Shown: positions 44,734 through 53,644, numbered from the stretch's first letter. The stretch is 64,000 bases of DNA from Xanthomonas hortorum (GCF_002940005.1 NZ_MDEF01000008.1); one strand, 5' to 3'. Made by a program: numbers and translations. The notes: a model not told the origin generated them from the letters alone.

Positions 44734-45912
44734 TCAACGGAAATCGAAACTGAAGGCGGCGGTGCTGGCGGCCGGTTCGCGCACGCGAAACGCCACCTGC
44801 ACCGCCTGGCCTGGCGCGAGCGTGTCCTGCGCGCCCGGGCGTTGGCCCAGATACTCCTGCGGTGCCAGCACGCGCGTGCCGATCACCCGGCCGTCGGCAT
44901 CCGACAGCGACAGCTGCAGCCACGGCCAGGCCTGCGCCCAGCGCGCATCGTTGCGGAAGCTGGCCTGGATCTGCAGCACGCCGGGGTTGGCGGGCAGCGG
45001 CCGCACGTCGCGGTTGAGCAGGGTCAGCGCGGCCGGTTCGCGCCAGGCCGGTAGCGTGCACCGCAGCACCTCGCAGGCCGCGCCGACCAGCGGCCGCCAG
45101 CGCGCGTCGGCGGCCAGGCGCGCGCGGTCGGCGATGACGATCTGCAGCGCTAACAAACCGACCAAGCCGATCAACAGCGCCCATTGCCGCCCGCTGGCGC
45201 GCAGACGCGGCCGGGTGAAGCCGCGGCGTGCGAAGGCGGGCGCGGGCTGGGCTGCGGGTGGGAGTGGCTGGAAGTGTGCGGCGGCGGCGTTGCCGGCGTG
45301 GCCCGCATCGCTGAGGGTTGCTTTGGTGGCTGTTTGCGGAGTGGTCTCGGATGCCGGAATGGCGGCGGTGTCGGGTGCGGGATCGCAATCGACATCGAAC
45401 TTGAGATTTTGCTCTGCATCTGCATCTGCATCTGCATCGAGATCGGTCTCCTGGCCTGCGTCCGCGATGCTGCCGACAGCCGCGGCAGTCGAATGCGTGC
45501 CGGTGTAGCGGGAAGCCGGATCGCGGTTGTCATCAGCGCCGAGCGTTGTGTCTTCCTCGGTATCGCCGGGGACGTCGCGCGTGCTGGAGGTATTCCACCC
45601 CAATCGATCCGGATTGGCGTCGCCTGCTGCAGTTTGGCGATCATCGCTGCGTGGGGTGGTGGTGGCCGCGCGTGCCGTGTCGGCGCGCGGCGCTGTCACC
45701 AGCGGCGCCACCGGCGGCGGAACGACCGCGGCCTGCGGCGCGGCGGCCGGCTCTGCCAATGGCGCGGGCGGCAACTGGCGCGTCGGTACCGGCAGCGGCT
45801 GCTCGGGCGGCTCGGCAGGTGGCACGGCCGGCGTGGGAATCAGCGATGGGGCAGCCGGCGTCGCACGCAGAAACGTGGCCAGGGGGCGGCGCGGTGGCGG
45901 AGTCTCGGACAT
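44734..45912 (-). CDS. DUF3426 membrane protein, zinc ribbon not seen
   Basis: A 392-residue protein from ATG 45912 (MSETPPPRRPLATFLRA). The first ~220 residues are a low-complexity Pro/Ala/Asp region (including DADADADAE). One transmembrane helix follows (QWALLIGLVGLLALQIVIA, about 238-256), then a DUF3426 domain with ACEVLRCTLPAWREP and DVRPLPANPGVLQIQASFRNDA. DUF3426 proteins often start with a CxxC zinc ribbon; I find none here or just upstream, so either this lineage lacks it or the N-terminus was lost. Function unknown. Confidence 0.7.
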   Translation of the reverse strand: MSETPPPRRPLATFLRATPAAPSLIPTPAVPPAEPPEQPLPVPTRQLPPAPLAEPAAAPQAAVVPPPVAPLVTAPRADTARAATTTPRSDDRQTAAGDANPDRLGWNTSSTRDVPGDTEEDTTLGADDNRDPASRYTGTHSTAAAVGSIADAGQETDLDADADADAEQNLKFDVDCDPAPDTAAIPASETTPQTATKATLSDAGHAGNAAAAHFQPLPPAAQPAPAFARRGFTRPRLRASGRQWALLIGLVGLLALQIVIADRARLAADARWRPLVGAACEVLRCTLPAWREPAALTLLNRDVRPLPANPGVLQIQASFRNDARWAQAWPWLQLSLSDADGRVIGTRVLAPQEYLGQRPGAQDTLAPGQAVQVAFRVREPAASTAAFSFDFR

Positions 45913-46194
45913 CGGCAGACGTGCAGCGGGAAGACCCCTATTCAACCACGCGCACGCCAATGGGCGAACCCGGGTGCTTCAGCAGGTGTGCCTTGCATGA
46001 AGCGCGCGCGGCAGTGGCGTTGACTGCATTTTCGCAACACCTCTGGCTGCGGCGGACACGCGCCAAGGCGCGGCAGCCAACAGACCAGGCGGGCTCAGAG
46101 CGAGCTCCCAATGCGAATCTCGAATCGCAGCATCAACACTCAGCGGTCCTTGTCGGCATGGCTTGCCTGGTCAAACGCAGACAAGCAAGCTCTT

Positions 46195-46250
46195 CCCGAA
46201 TCCCGAATCCCGAATCCCGAATCCCGAATCCCGAATCCCGAATCCCGATT
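46195..46250. repeat. Heptad repeats after the XRE regulator gene
   Basis: Seven perfect CCCGAAT units and one CCCGATT, ending at the stop codon of the minus-strand regulator gene. A degenerate partner (GCGAATCTCGAATCG) sits about 80 bp to the left. Confidence 0.93.
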
Positions 46251-46627
46251 CACCGCCGCCGACGCGTCTTGGCCTCGGCCAGCAATAGATCGAGCAAGCC
46301 ACTGCGCTGACGCGGTGCCAGCGTATCGAAGCGCGACAGCAGTACGCGCTGCTGGTCGTCCAGGCGACGGTATTGGGCCGGTTCTTCGGCGATCGCCGAG
46401 ACCGGCGGGCCGAATGTCCGTTCGCCGCGCCCGGTGGCCAGGTATTCGAACGCCATGCCGCTGCGCTTGGCCAGGCCGATCAGATTCTCCACCGAAGGCG
46501 CGGTGCCTTCGGCCATTTCCCATTGAGCGACGGCGCTGCGGGTGACCCCCAGTTCGCCGGCCAGGGCTTCCTGGGTCAGCTTGGTGAAGCTGCGGGCCTC
46601 GCGTACTCGCTCGTACAGCTTGCTCAC
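46250..46627 (-). CDS. XRE-family transcriptional regulator
   Basis: A 125-residue protein with an N-terminal helix-turn-helix of the Cro/C1 type (KLTQEALAGELGVTRSAVAQWE, about residues 15-37). The C-terminal half is unassigned with a basic end (KTRRRR). It is divergent from a small membrane protein gene; the AT-rich gap between them holds repeats that could be its operator. Confidence 0.82.
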   Translation of the reverse strand: MSKLYERVREARSFTKLTQEALAGELGVTRSAVAQWEMAEGTAPSVENLIGLAKRSGMAFEYLATGRGERTFGPPVSAIAEEPAQYRRLDDQQRVLLSRFDTLAPRQRSGLLDLLLAEAKTRRRR

Positions 46628-46652
46628 ACGGCACCGATGAATGGCAGACAGG

Positions 46653-46724
46653 GCCGGGAGATATAGCTCTAGCAGCGCCGGGAGATAGTTCGTATAACTT
46701 TCATATCGCCATATGTTTGCGATA
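46653..46724. promoter_or_regulatory. Operator-like repeats in the XRE divergent promoter
   Basis: A direct repeat GCCGGGAGATA at 46653-46663 and 46677-46687 (period 24), then an inverted repeat TATCGC-N9-GCGATA at 46704-46724 in an AT-rich stretch. Position and symmetry suit an autoregulatory operator; binding is inferred. Confidence 0.45.
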
Positions 46725-46776
46725 CTGTCCGCGTGTCGATGACGACGACATCACAGCGAACTCAAGGAAGGTGTTC

Positions 46777-47283
46777 ATGGTCGAGCCAGCCGCTCCCAAA
46801 TCCGATCCAGCGCGACGGGATTCAGCACCGTCGGCACCACCTGAGGTGGCGCCCTGGCCTGCGCATTCGCCATTGGATCCAGCTGTTGCGCACTTTCGCG
46901 GCGCGCCGTGTTACCAGATCTGGCAGCGCGGTGCGGACTGGACGGCAGTGCGCGAAGGCGTGCATTGGTCGGCCGGACTGGCGCCGCGCGCGTGGGCGCT
47001 GCGCTACCGGCAATGGCGGTTGCTGGCGCTGGGCCTGTCGATCGTGGGCCTGGCTGGCGGCCTGGCCATGATCGGTGCACAGGCGTGGGTATCGTCCATT
47101 GCCTGGGCGGTGATGTTGCTGGCAGATGCATTGCTCCGCGTGCGCGTGGCCAGACACGCCGGGCGCTGGCGCAACGAAGCGCTGCAGCGCGATGGTTGGC
47201 AGACGGTGACCCGGTTGCGCGCGATCAGCGTTGCCGACGCGCTGACCACCGCGCAGATCCGCGCCGGCCGGCCCACGCGGTAA
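46777..47283 (+). CDS. Small membrane protein of unknown function
   Basis: A 168-residue protein from ATG 46777 with AAGGAAGG upstream. It has a Pro-rich first 45 residues and two hydrophobic helices (about residues 92-110 and 113-130). I recognise no family. Its start faces the XRE regulator gene across 150 bp, suggesting control by that regulator. Confidence 0.65.
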   Translation: MVEPAAPKSDPARRDSAPSAPPEVAPWPAHSPLDPAVAHFRGAPCYQIWQRGADWTAVREGVHWSAGLAPRAWALRYRQWRLLALGLSIVGLAGGLAMIGAQAWVSSIAWAVMLLADALLRVRVARHAGRWRNEALQRDGWQTVTRLRAISVADALTTAQIRAGRPTR

Positions 47284-47295
47284 ACCAGGGATGCG

Positions 47296-48216
47296 TCAGG
47301 CGCGGCGGATGCCTTCGATGCGCATCCAGTCTTCGTCGCGTTCGCAGCGCAGTTGCTCGAACCACGGCGCGTAGCGTTGCAGCAGTTCGTCTTCCTGGCC
47401 GTGCAGGATGCCCGACAGTGCAATCCGTCCGCCGGGTGCCACACGTGCGGCCAGGGTCTCGGCCAGGGTATCCAGCGCCGAGGCCAGGATATTGGCCACC
47501 ACCACCGGGTAGGTCTGCACCGGCTCGTCCTGCGGCAGATACACCGCCAACTGTGCTTGCACGGCGTTGCGCTCGGCATTGTCGGCGCTGGCCAGTACCG
47601 CCTGCGGGTCGTAGTCCACACCCACCGCGCTGGCGGCACCCAGCTTCAGCGCGGCGACGGCAAGAATGCCCGAGCCGCAGCCGAAATCGAGCACGCGGCG
47701 GCCCTGCAGTTCGCCGCTGCCGGCCAGGCTGTCCAGCCAACGCAGACACAGCGCGGTGGTCTGGTGCGTGCCCGAGCCGGAGGCCAGGCCCGGATCCAGC
47801 CGCACCACCGCAGCGTCGGGCGCTTGCGCGGCCTCGGGCAGGTCGTGATTCCACGGCACGATGAAGGTGCGCGCGCCGAACTGCATCGGCTTGAACTGAT
47901 CCATCCAGGCGCGTTCCCAATCGGTGTCTTCGACCGTGCGGAACCCGACCTGGCTCCAGTCCAGCCCGGGATCGAACGCTTCCAGTGCGGCGAGCAGCAC
48001 CAGCGCATCGCTGTCGCCGTCGAACAGCGCGTTCAGCACTATCGTGTTCCACATCGGCGTTTCGCCAACGCCGGGTTCGAGAATGGCGCGTTCGTTGCTG
48101 GTATCGGCATTGGCGTCGAGCAGCGTCACCGCCAGCGCGCCGATATCGTCCAGCGCATTCTGGTAACGGGGCTGGGTGGCATCGGAGCAGGGCAGGGTCA
48201 GTTCAAGAAACGGCAT
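47296..48216 (-). CDS. prmA: Ribosomal protein L11 methyltransferase
   Basis: A 306-residue SAM-dependent methyltransferase. N-terminal domain (about 1-60) for L11 recognition, then DPGLASGSGTHQTTALCLRWL, the SAM loop VLDFGCGSGILAVAALKLGA and the catalytic NILASALD. Start ATG 48216 (MPFLELTLPC). It trimethylates L11 at several positions. In many proteobacteria it lies near accBC or fis, as here. Confidence 0.94.
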   Translation of the reverse strand: MPFLELTLPCSDATQPRYQNALDDIGALAVTLLDANADTSNERAILEPGVGETPMWNTIVLNALFDGDSDALVLLAALEAFDPGLDWSQVGFRTVEDTDWERAWMDQFKPMQFGARTFIVPWNHDLPEAAQAPDAAVVRLDPGLASGSGTHQTTALCLRWLDSLAGSGELQGRRVLDFGCGSGILAVAALKLGAASAVGVDYDPQAVLASADNAERNAVQAQLAVYLPQDEPVQTYPVVVANILASALDTLAETLAARVAPGGRIALSGILHGQEDELLQRYAPWFEQLRCERDEDWMRIEGIRRA

Positions 48217-48649
48217 CGTGGCAGTTGGGCAATTCGAAAGCGTGCATCGTAGACCATTCGTGCAGGCGGGCTCTTGCGCGAAGCCGCGGAAGGGGCGGTC
48301 TGGGCAATGGGTGCGCGATGACGATGCGGATGTTGAAGATCGATGTCGAAGGGTGGCACCGGCATCGACGAGGCAGCGCATCGAGCGCCGGTGATGCGGT
48401 GCTCGGCGCATTAGTGCATTCGGCGGCGCGTGCCCCGCTGCAGGGCGTGCCGCACGCTTGCGTGTCAGCAACCAAATCGCCACAGCGCGTCACTCACTTC
48501 AAACTCGCGCGCAGACCATCACTCCATGCATTGCCCTTCCCGCGGTTTGCGCAGGCAGCGCCCGCTTGCGCACCGCGGCGTGCGAAAGGCGGGTGCTAGA
48601 CTCCGCGCCGTCGCTGCGGGGCTTTCCCGCGCCAGGGTCGCTGCTGTTC
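48217..48649. other. Intergenic region before the 308-residue exported protein
   Basis: 433 bp without a supported gene. No repeat or RNA gene was seen. It should contain divergent promoters for prmA and the exported-protein gene. Confidence 0.5.
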
Positions 48650-49576
48650 ATGCCGCTTGCTCGTGCCCGCCATCTTTGGTTGTTGCTCGCTCCTGCTGCG
48701 CTGGCAGCGGCAGCGTGGTGGCATGTGCGTGCGCAACCGACCGAGTCGCCCGCTGCAGCGATAGCGGCCCCGGCAAGCAGCACGCAGGCAAGCTTGTTCG
48801 CGCCAGCGCTACACGCGCCTGCCGAACGCAGCACCGCCTTGCAGTTGCCCTATCGGGATACCGTGGATGCGCAAACGGATCTGTATCGCTACGCGCAGCA
48901 ATTGCAGCAGCAGGTGCGTGCCGGCGATGCGCAGGCCGGTTGGCGCTTGAGCCGGGTCTACGACTACTGCGCGCCGTACGCGGCCAGCCCGGCCGGCTAC
49001 GCTGCCGACAGCGAATGGATCGCCGCGCAACACACCCCCGGCGTGGTGGCGATGCACGCGGCACGCGAGCGCGTTGCGCAGCGTTGCGCAGGCTTTGCGC
49101 CCAGCGATGGCGTGAGCCCGCAGTTGGTTGCGCAGCAACGTCAGGCCGCCGCGCGCGCCGGCAACCTGGCTGCCGAGGCGGCATTGCTTGCGCTGGGCGA
49201 GCCCTTGCAGACATCGCCGACCTACAAGCGCGCGCTGGTGCAGCGCGTGCTGGCCTCGCGCGACCCGGAAGCCTATCTGGCGCTTGCCCCGGCGATGGGT
49301 GCGCGTGCCAGTGGCGACGACAGTCTGCAGGGCTATGTGGCCGGCGACCAGTTCGCCGAGCTGGCCTGGCAGGTCGCTGCATGCCGGCTGGGCCTGGATT
49401 GCAGCGCCGAAAGCACCTTGGTTACCAGTTATTGCGCCAACGCGGGCATCTGCTCGCGCGATAGCGCACAGGATTTTGTGTCATTCGTATTCGACGCCGC
49501 GGTGCCGCGGCAGGGAGCAGACAGGGTGGATGAGATGGTCGATACACTGGTGTCCGAGCCGGGAGCGCAGTCATGA
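48650..49576 (+). CDS. Exported protein of unknown function
   Basis: A 308-residue protein from ATG 48650 with a signal anchor (LWLLLAPAALAAAAWWHV, residues 9-26). The mature part is Ala-rich and helical, with several cysteines (YDYCAPY, QRCAGF, ACRLGLDC, YCANAGIC) spaced as if for disulfides. I do not recognise the family. The next gene starts within its stop codon (ATGA overlap), so the pair is coupled. Confidence 0.7.
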   Translation: MPLARARHLWLLLAPAALAAAAWWHVRAQPTESPAAAIAAPASSTQASLFAPALHAPAERSTALQLPYRDTVDAQTDLYRYAQQLQQQVRAGDAQAGWRLSRVYDYCAPYAASPAGYAADSEWIAAQHTPGVVAMHAARERVAQRCAGFAPSDGVSPQLVAQQRQAAARAGNLAAEAALLALGEPLQTSPTYKRALVQRVLASRDPEAYLALAPAMGARASGDDSLQGYVAGDQFAELAWQVAACRLGLDCSAESTLVTSYCANAGICSRDSAQDFVSFVFDAAVPRQGADRVDEMVDTLVSEPGAQS

Positions 49577-49941
49577 ATTACCGTCGGTTGGCGCATGGCG
49601 CCAAGTTCTGGTTCTGGGTCGCGTTGTTCGTGGCGTATTCGGCAGCGGCCGTTGGCATCGTGATGATCGATACTGCCGATCACCGTTACCAGCCGCTGTC
49701 GGTCAAGTCGACCACGGTCACTGCCGACGAACAGCAGCGACGGCATGGCGCCAGCCAGGTGGCAGCGGTGTATCGCGCCAGCAGCGCGATGCCGTTTTCG
49801 GCATTGCCGGCCGGGGCGACCTTCCAGGTGGTGTGGCCGGATGGGTCCACCGAAACCATGACCGTGGTCGACCCGTCCTCGTCCAGCGGCATCGTGCCGG
49901 TGCCGGGTAGCCAGCAGCCGGCTGCGCCGCGGCGCGAGTGA
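49573..49941 (+). CDS. Small membrane-anchored protein of unknown function
   Basis: A 122-residue protein with one transmembrane helix (FWFWVALFVAYSAAAVGIVMI, residues 12-32) and a soluble C-terminal domain containing FSALPAGATFQVVWPDGSTE. No family recognised. It overlaps the preceding gene by 4 bp. A bidirectional terminator follows. Confidence 0.7.
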   Translation: MNYRRLAHGAKFWFWVALFVAYSAAAVGIVMIDTADHRYQPLSVKSTTVTADEQQRRHGASQVAAVYRASSAMPFSALPAGATFQVVWPDGSTETMTVVDPSSSSGIVPVPGSQQPAAPRRE

Positions 49942-49976
49942 TGCGCGGTGTCCGTGCGTCAACAGCGTGAACTACG

Positions 49977-50002
49977 AAAAAGCCCGGTTTCCCGGGCTTT
50001 TT
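49977..50002. terminator. Bidirectional terminator between exported pair and accC
   Basis: AAAAAGCCCGG (49977-49987), TTTC loop, CCGGGCTTTTT (49992-50002). A on one side and T on the other make it usable by both converging transcripts. Confidence 0.88.
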
Positions 50003-50020
50003 TGTTTCTGCGTGATTCGA

Positions 50021-51388
50021 TCAAACCAGCGCGATCGACTTGTTCTTGCGCTCGGCCAGACGCTTTTCCAGATAGTGGATGTTCTGCCCACCGGCCTGGA
50101 AGCCCTTGTCGCGCATGATGCGCTGCTGCAGCGGGATGTTGGTCTTGATGCCGTCCACCACCATCTCGCTCAGCGCCACGCGCATGCGCGCGATCGCGGT
50201 TTCGCGATCCGGGCCGTGCACGATCAGCTTGCCGATCATCGAGTCGTAATTCGGCGGCACCTTGTAGCCGGCGTAGATGTGCGTATCCACGCGCACACCG
50301 GGGCCGCCGGGCGGATGGAACGCGGTGATCAGACCCGGGTTGGGCATGAAGGTTTCCGGGTCCTCGGCATTGATGCGGCATTCGATCGCATGCCCGCGCA
50401 GCACGATGTCGCTCTGCTTGATGGTGAGCTTCTGCCCGGCGGCAATGCGCAATTGCTCGCAGACCAGATCGATGCCGGTGATGCGCTCGGTGACCGGATG
50501 CTCCACCTGGATGCGGGTGTTCATTTCGATGAAGTAAAAACGCCCGTCTTCGAACAAGAATTCGAAGGTGCCGGCGCCGCGGTAGCCGATGCGGATGCAG
50601 GCATCCACGCAGACCTTGCCGATCTCGTTGCGCAGTTCTTCGGTGATGCCCGGTGCCGGTGCTTCTTCCACCACTTTCTGGTGGCGGCGCTGCATCGAGC
50701 AATCGCGTTCGCCCAGATGGATCGCACCGCCCTGGCCATCGGCAAGCACCTGGATTTCCACGTGACGCGGATTTTCCAGGAACTTCTCCATGTAGACCTG
50801 ATCGTTGCTGAAAGCGGCCTTGGCTTCGGACTTGGTGGTTTCGATGGCGGCCTTCAACGCGGCCTCCGAATGCACCACGCGCATGCCGCGCCCGCCGCCG
50901 CCGCCGGCGGCCTTGATGATCACCGGGTAGCCGATTTCGCGCGCCACCTTGGTGTTGGCGACGATGTCATCGCCCAGCGGGCCGCCCGAACCGGGCACGC
51001 ACGGCACACCGGCGGCCTTCATCGCGCGGATCGCTTCCACCTTGTCGCCCATCAGGCGAATGGTGTCGGCCCTGGGGCCGATGAAGATGAAGCCGGATTC
51101 TTCCACGCGCTCGGCAAAGTCGGCGTTTTCCGACAGGAAGCCGTAGCCGGGATGGATGGCCTGCGCATCGGTCACCTCGGCCGCGGCGATCAACGCCGGG
51201 ATATTGAGGTAACTGTCGCTGGAGGCCGCCGGGCCGATACACACCGACTCGTCGGCCATGGCCACGTGCTTGAGATTGCGGTCGACCGTGGAATGCACCG
51301 CGACCGTGCGGATGCCGAGCGTGTGACACGCGCGCAGGATGCGCAGCGCGATTTCACCTCGGTTGGCGATGACGATTTTATCGAGCAT
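50021..51388 (-). CDS. accC: Acetyl-CoA carboxylase biotin carboxylase subunit
   Basis: A 455-residue ATP-grasp biotin carboxylase (MLDKIVIANRGEIALRI) that carboxylates biotin on AccB for malonyl-CoA synthesis. Visible motifs include HPGYGFLSENA, KAAGGGGGRGMRVV, EMNTRIQVEHPVTE and FLFEDGRFYF. Its start overlaps the stop of a small four-helix-bundle gene by 11 bp, an unusual insertion between accB and accC. Confidence 0.97.
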   Translation of the reverse strand: MLDKIVIANRGEIALRILRACHTLGIRTVAVHSTVDRNLKHVAMADESVCIGPAASSDSYLNIPALIAAAEVTDAQAIHPGYGFLSENADFAERVEESGFIFIGPRADTIRLMGDKVEAIRAMKAAGVPCVPGSGGPLGDDIVANTKVAREIGYPVIIKAAGGGGGRGMRVVHSEAALKAAIETTKSEAKAAFSNDQVYMEKFLENPRHVEIQVLADGQGGAIHLGERDCSMQRRHQKVVEEAPAPGITEELRNEIGKVCVDACIRIGYRGAGTFEFLFEDGRFYFIEMNTRIQVEHPVTERITGIDLVCEQLRIAAGQKLTIKQSDIVLRGHAIECRINAEDPETFMPNPGLITAFHPPGGPGVRVDTHIYAGYKVPPNYDSMIGKLIVHGPDRETAIARMRVALSEMVVDGIKTNIPLQQRIMRDKGFQAGGQNIHYLEKRLAERKNKSIALV

Positions 51389-51812
51389 GGGATTCGGGAT
51401 TCGAGAAGGGGGATTCGTAGAGGGCGCCGGGCTCGCGCAGATGTCGCGATTCGTCCAGCGTGCGGATCAATGCATTGAGCCTGGCAAACGTGCGATTCAA
51501 GAGATCCAGAGTTGCCGTATCGGGCGAACCGAACTGCAGCCGTGTTGCGATCTGCAGCTGCGTGTCCAATTCCGCCAGCGAACCCCGCGCTATCGACAGA
51601 TAACGGAGGTAGTCGGCGGTAGAGCGCCGCGCGGCACCTTCGGCGATGTTGGAAGGCACGCTGATCGCCGCGCGCCGCATCTGTGCCGTCAGTCCGAAGC
51701 GTTCGGAATCAGGAAAGTCGTGGCTCAGACGGTAGATCGCTTCGACAAGCGACATCGCATCGCGCCATACCATCAGGCGCTCATGCGGTCGCTCTTGCGA
51801 ATCCCGAATCAC
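51378..51812 (-). CDS. Four-helix-bundle (23S rRNA-associated IVP type) protein
   Basis: A 144-residue protein of the S23/four-helix-bundle family: LMVWRDAMSLVEAIYRLSHDFP, TAQMRRAAISVPSNIAEGAARRS, YLRYLSIARGSLAELDTQL. Such genes are known from intervening sequences of 23S rRNA genes and from scattered sites; function is unknown. Both ends of the frame lie in the heptad repeats: the GTG start region reads GATTCGGGATTCG and the tail encodes SNPESHAR from a GAATCCC unit. The stop lies inside accC. The true start may be at an internal Met (LMVWRD). Confidence 0.8.
   Translation of the reverse strand: MIRDSQERPHERLMVWRDAMSLVEAIYRLSHDFPDSERFGLTAQMRRAAISVPSNIAEGAARRSTADYLRYLSIARGSLAELDTQLQIATRLQFGSPDTATLDLLNRTFARLNALIRTLDESRHLREPGALYESPFSNPESHAR
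51389..51417. repeat. Heptad repeat arms flanking the four-helix-bundle gene
   Basis: GGGATTC units at 51389-51415 on the left are matched by GAATCCC and AATCCCC units at 51797-51830 on the right, in the same inverted layout as elsewhere. Here the spacer is the whole four-helix-bundle gene. Confidence 0.7.
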
Positions 51813-51832
51813 GACTCTCCAATCCCCGCCGT

Positions 51833-52318
51833 TCAGCCGATCACAAACAACGGCTGATCGAATTCCACTGGCTGACCGGTCTCGCCGAGGATGGCCACGA
51901 TGGTGCCGGAGACGTCGGCTTCGATCGGGTTGAACATCTTCATCGCCTCGATGATCGCCAGCGTTTCGCCGGCCTTGACCTGCTGGCCGACGGTGACGAA
52001 GGCCGGCTTGTCCGGGGCCGGCGAGATGTAGAACGTGCCGACCATCGGCGCGCGCAGCACGTGGCCTTCCGGCAAGGCGGGGCCCTGCTTGGCACCGCCG
52101 GTTGAGGCTTCGGTGGGCGACTGCATCGGCATGGCGGCTGCGGCCGGGGCCTGCGCGAGCGGAGCGGGTGCGTACTGCTGCACCGGCGCGCTGACCACGG
52201 TCGTGCCCTTGGGCACGCGCGCCAGACGCACGCTTTCTTCGCCTTCCTTGATCTCGATTTCGGCGAGATTGGATTCTTCGAGCAGGTCGATCAGTTTCTT
52301 GATTTTGCGGAGATCCAT
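51833..52318 (-). CDS. accB: Acetyl-CoA carboxylase biotin carboxyl carrier protein
   Basis: A 161-residue BCCP. The biotinyl domain is at the C-terminus with the lysine in IEAMKMFNP, preceded by a Pro/Ala-rich linker. The start MDLRKIKKLIDLLEESNLAE is typical. It works with AccC, and aroQ lies upstream on the same strand. Confidence 0.97.
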   Translation of the reverse strand: MDLRKIKKLIDLLEESNLAEIEIKEGEESVRLARVPKGTTVVSAPVQQYAPAPLAQAPAAAAMPMQSPTEASTGGAKQGPALPEGHVLRAPMVGTFYISPAPDKPAFVTVGQQVKAGETLAIIEAMKMFNPIEADVSGTIVAILGETGQPVEFDQPLFVIG

Positions 52319-52415
52319 ACGGGCCTCATGAGGTGAATCGGTGGGGAGTGCCGGCGGTTGCCGGCGGAATGGGGTTAGCGCGTCGGCACAGGCGCCGGCG
52401 GCGGCAATGCGGGTG

Positions 52416-52862
52416 TCATGCGTCGCGCTCCAGCCGCGCGATCGCCGCTTCCAGCGCCAGCCGGTAGCTGTCTGCGCCGAAGCCGCAGATCACCCCGTCG
52501 GCCTTGTCGCTGAGATAGCTGTGGTGCCGGAACGGCTCGCGCGCATGCGGGTTGGACAGATGGATTTCCACGAACGGCAAGCCCACGGCCAGCAGCGCAT
52601 CGCGCAGCGCCACCGAGGTGTGGGTGAAGGCGGCCGGGTTGATCAGGATGTAGGCGGTGCCGTCTTCGCGCGCTGCGTGGATGCGCTCCACCAGCACGTG
52701 CTCGGCGTTGGACTGCAGGCAGGCCAACGTGTGCCCGGCCGCCTGCGCGCGGTCCACCAGGGCCGCATCGATCTGCGCCAGTGTGGTGCGCCCGTAGACC
52801 TCCGGCTCGCGGGTGCCGAGCAGGTTGAGGTTGGGGCCATGCAACAGCAGCAGGTGAGCCAT
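52416..52862 (-). CDS. aroQ: 3-dehydroquinate dehydratase, type II
   Basis: A 148-residue enzyme dehydrating 3-dehydroquinate in the shikimate pathway. LLHGPNLNLLGTREPEVYG (catalytic Tyr), INPAAFTHTSVALRDAL and EIHLSNPHAREPFRHHSYLSD (catalytic His) are the type II signatures. First gene of aroQ-accB-accC, a common operon. Confidence 0.96.
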   Translation of the reverse strand: MAHLLLLHGPNLNLLGTREPEVYGRTTLAQIDAALVDRAQAAGHTLACLQSNAEHVLVERIHAAREDGTAYILINPAAFTHTSVALRDALLAVGLPFVEIHLSNPHAREPFRHHSYLSDKADGVICGFGADSYRLALEAAIARLERDA

Positions 52863-53644
52863 GACATCGGGGAGAGCGGAAAGGTCGGAAGTCTGCGCGA
52901 TGTGGCCGATGCTGTCCAGATAGGCGAAGTTAGGCTTGTTTTAAACGAATGATTGAAATTTCCCGGTCATCTGCCCTGGAGCGAGCACGCGGAGCCTTGT
53001 GTGGTGGCATTTTCGCGGTAGGCACTTGAACGCTGCCCGTCGACTGGTGCCGTGCGGCCGTTTGCTCAATCGTCGTCGGCTTGTTTAGTTTGCCGCGCAC
53101 CGTGTGGACTGGCAGCAGCGGGCAGGGAGATCAGCGACGTTGTGTGCGCGGAGCGTCGCTCCTCAGCGCCATCGCTCAGCCGCGCGACCCAGCTCCGCCG
53201 GTCAACGCGCGGATGCTGCCGGCGTCGGCCTGGTGGACCGGATTGCATACCAGCAGGATCAGATCGGTGCGGCCCTCCACTGCGAAGGAGGAATATTCCA
53301 TTTCGATCTCGCCAAGGATGGGCGACGCAACGCGGCAGCAGTTGGGGTGGCAACCGAGCGGTCTGGGGTTGCTGGCCGATATCGCGCAACCGGCGTATTA
53401 CGCGGGCCGCTGAGTCGGCACCGCAATCGCTGTGCGGCCGCAGATTGCGTGCGGCCGCGCAGCGATCAAGGCTGGCAGAGAGCGTGCGTGTGTGAGTGCG
53501 AAGGCATCCAGCACACCTGCGTGCCAGACGCGTTGTCTGTGCGCTTGCGCAGCCTCTTAATCGACTTGCGCATATCACTTCATCCGGCAACGCGCACAAG
53601 CACTCCACACCAAACGCAGCGCTCACACAGCGCGTGGCGATAGC
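52863..53644. other. 780-bp gap between aroQ and dsbD
   Basis: No intact gene. An AT-rich patch at 52935-52970 may be the aroQ promoter. A decayed regulator fragment lies at 53176-53343 on the minus strand. The remainder has no recognisable content. Confidence 0.6.
53176..53343 (-). pseudogene. Remnant of an MmyB-like (MLTR ligand-binding) XRE regulator
   Basis: One minus-strand frame reads LGEIEMEYSSFAVEGRTDL, then ILLVCNPVHQADAGSIRAL, ending in a stop at 53176. This pattern (GELELEY..F.V.G...L...V..P.....A..I..L) is the C-terminus of the ligand-binding domain of XRE/MmyB-type regulators. The upstream part of such a gene is not found in the flanking sequence in any frame, so this looks like a decayed C-terminal fragment. 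Confidence 0.5.

Noticed and set aside
53066..53626. 187-codon minus-strand ORF in the aroQ-dsbD gap
   Set aside because: It is in a different frame from the regulator fragment, has no motif, and probably reflects GC bias.
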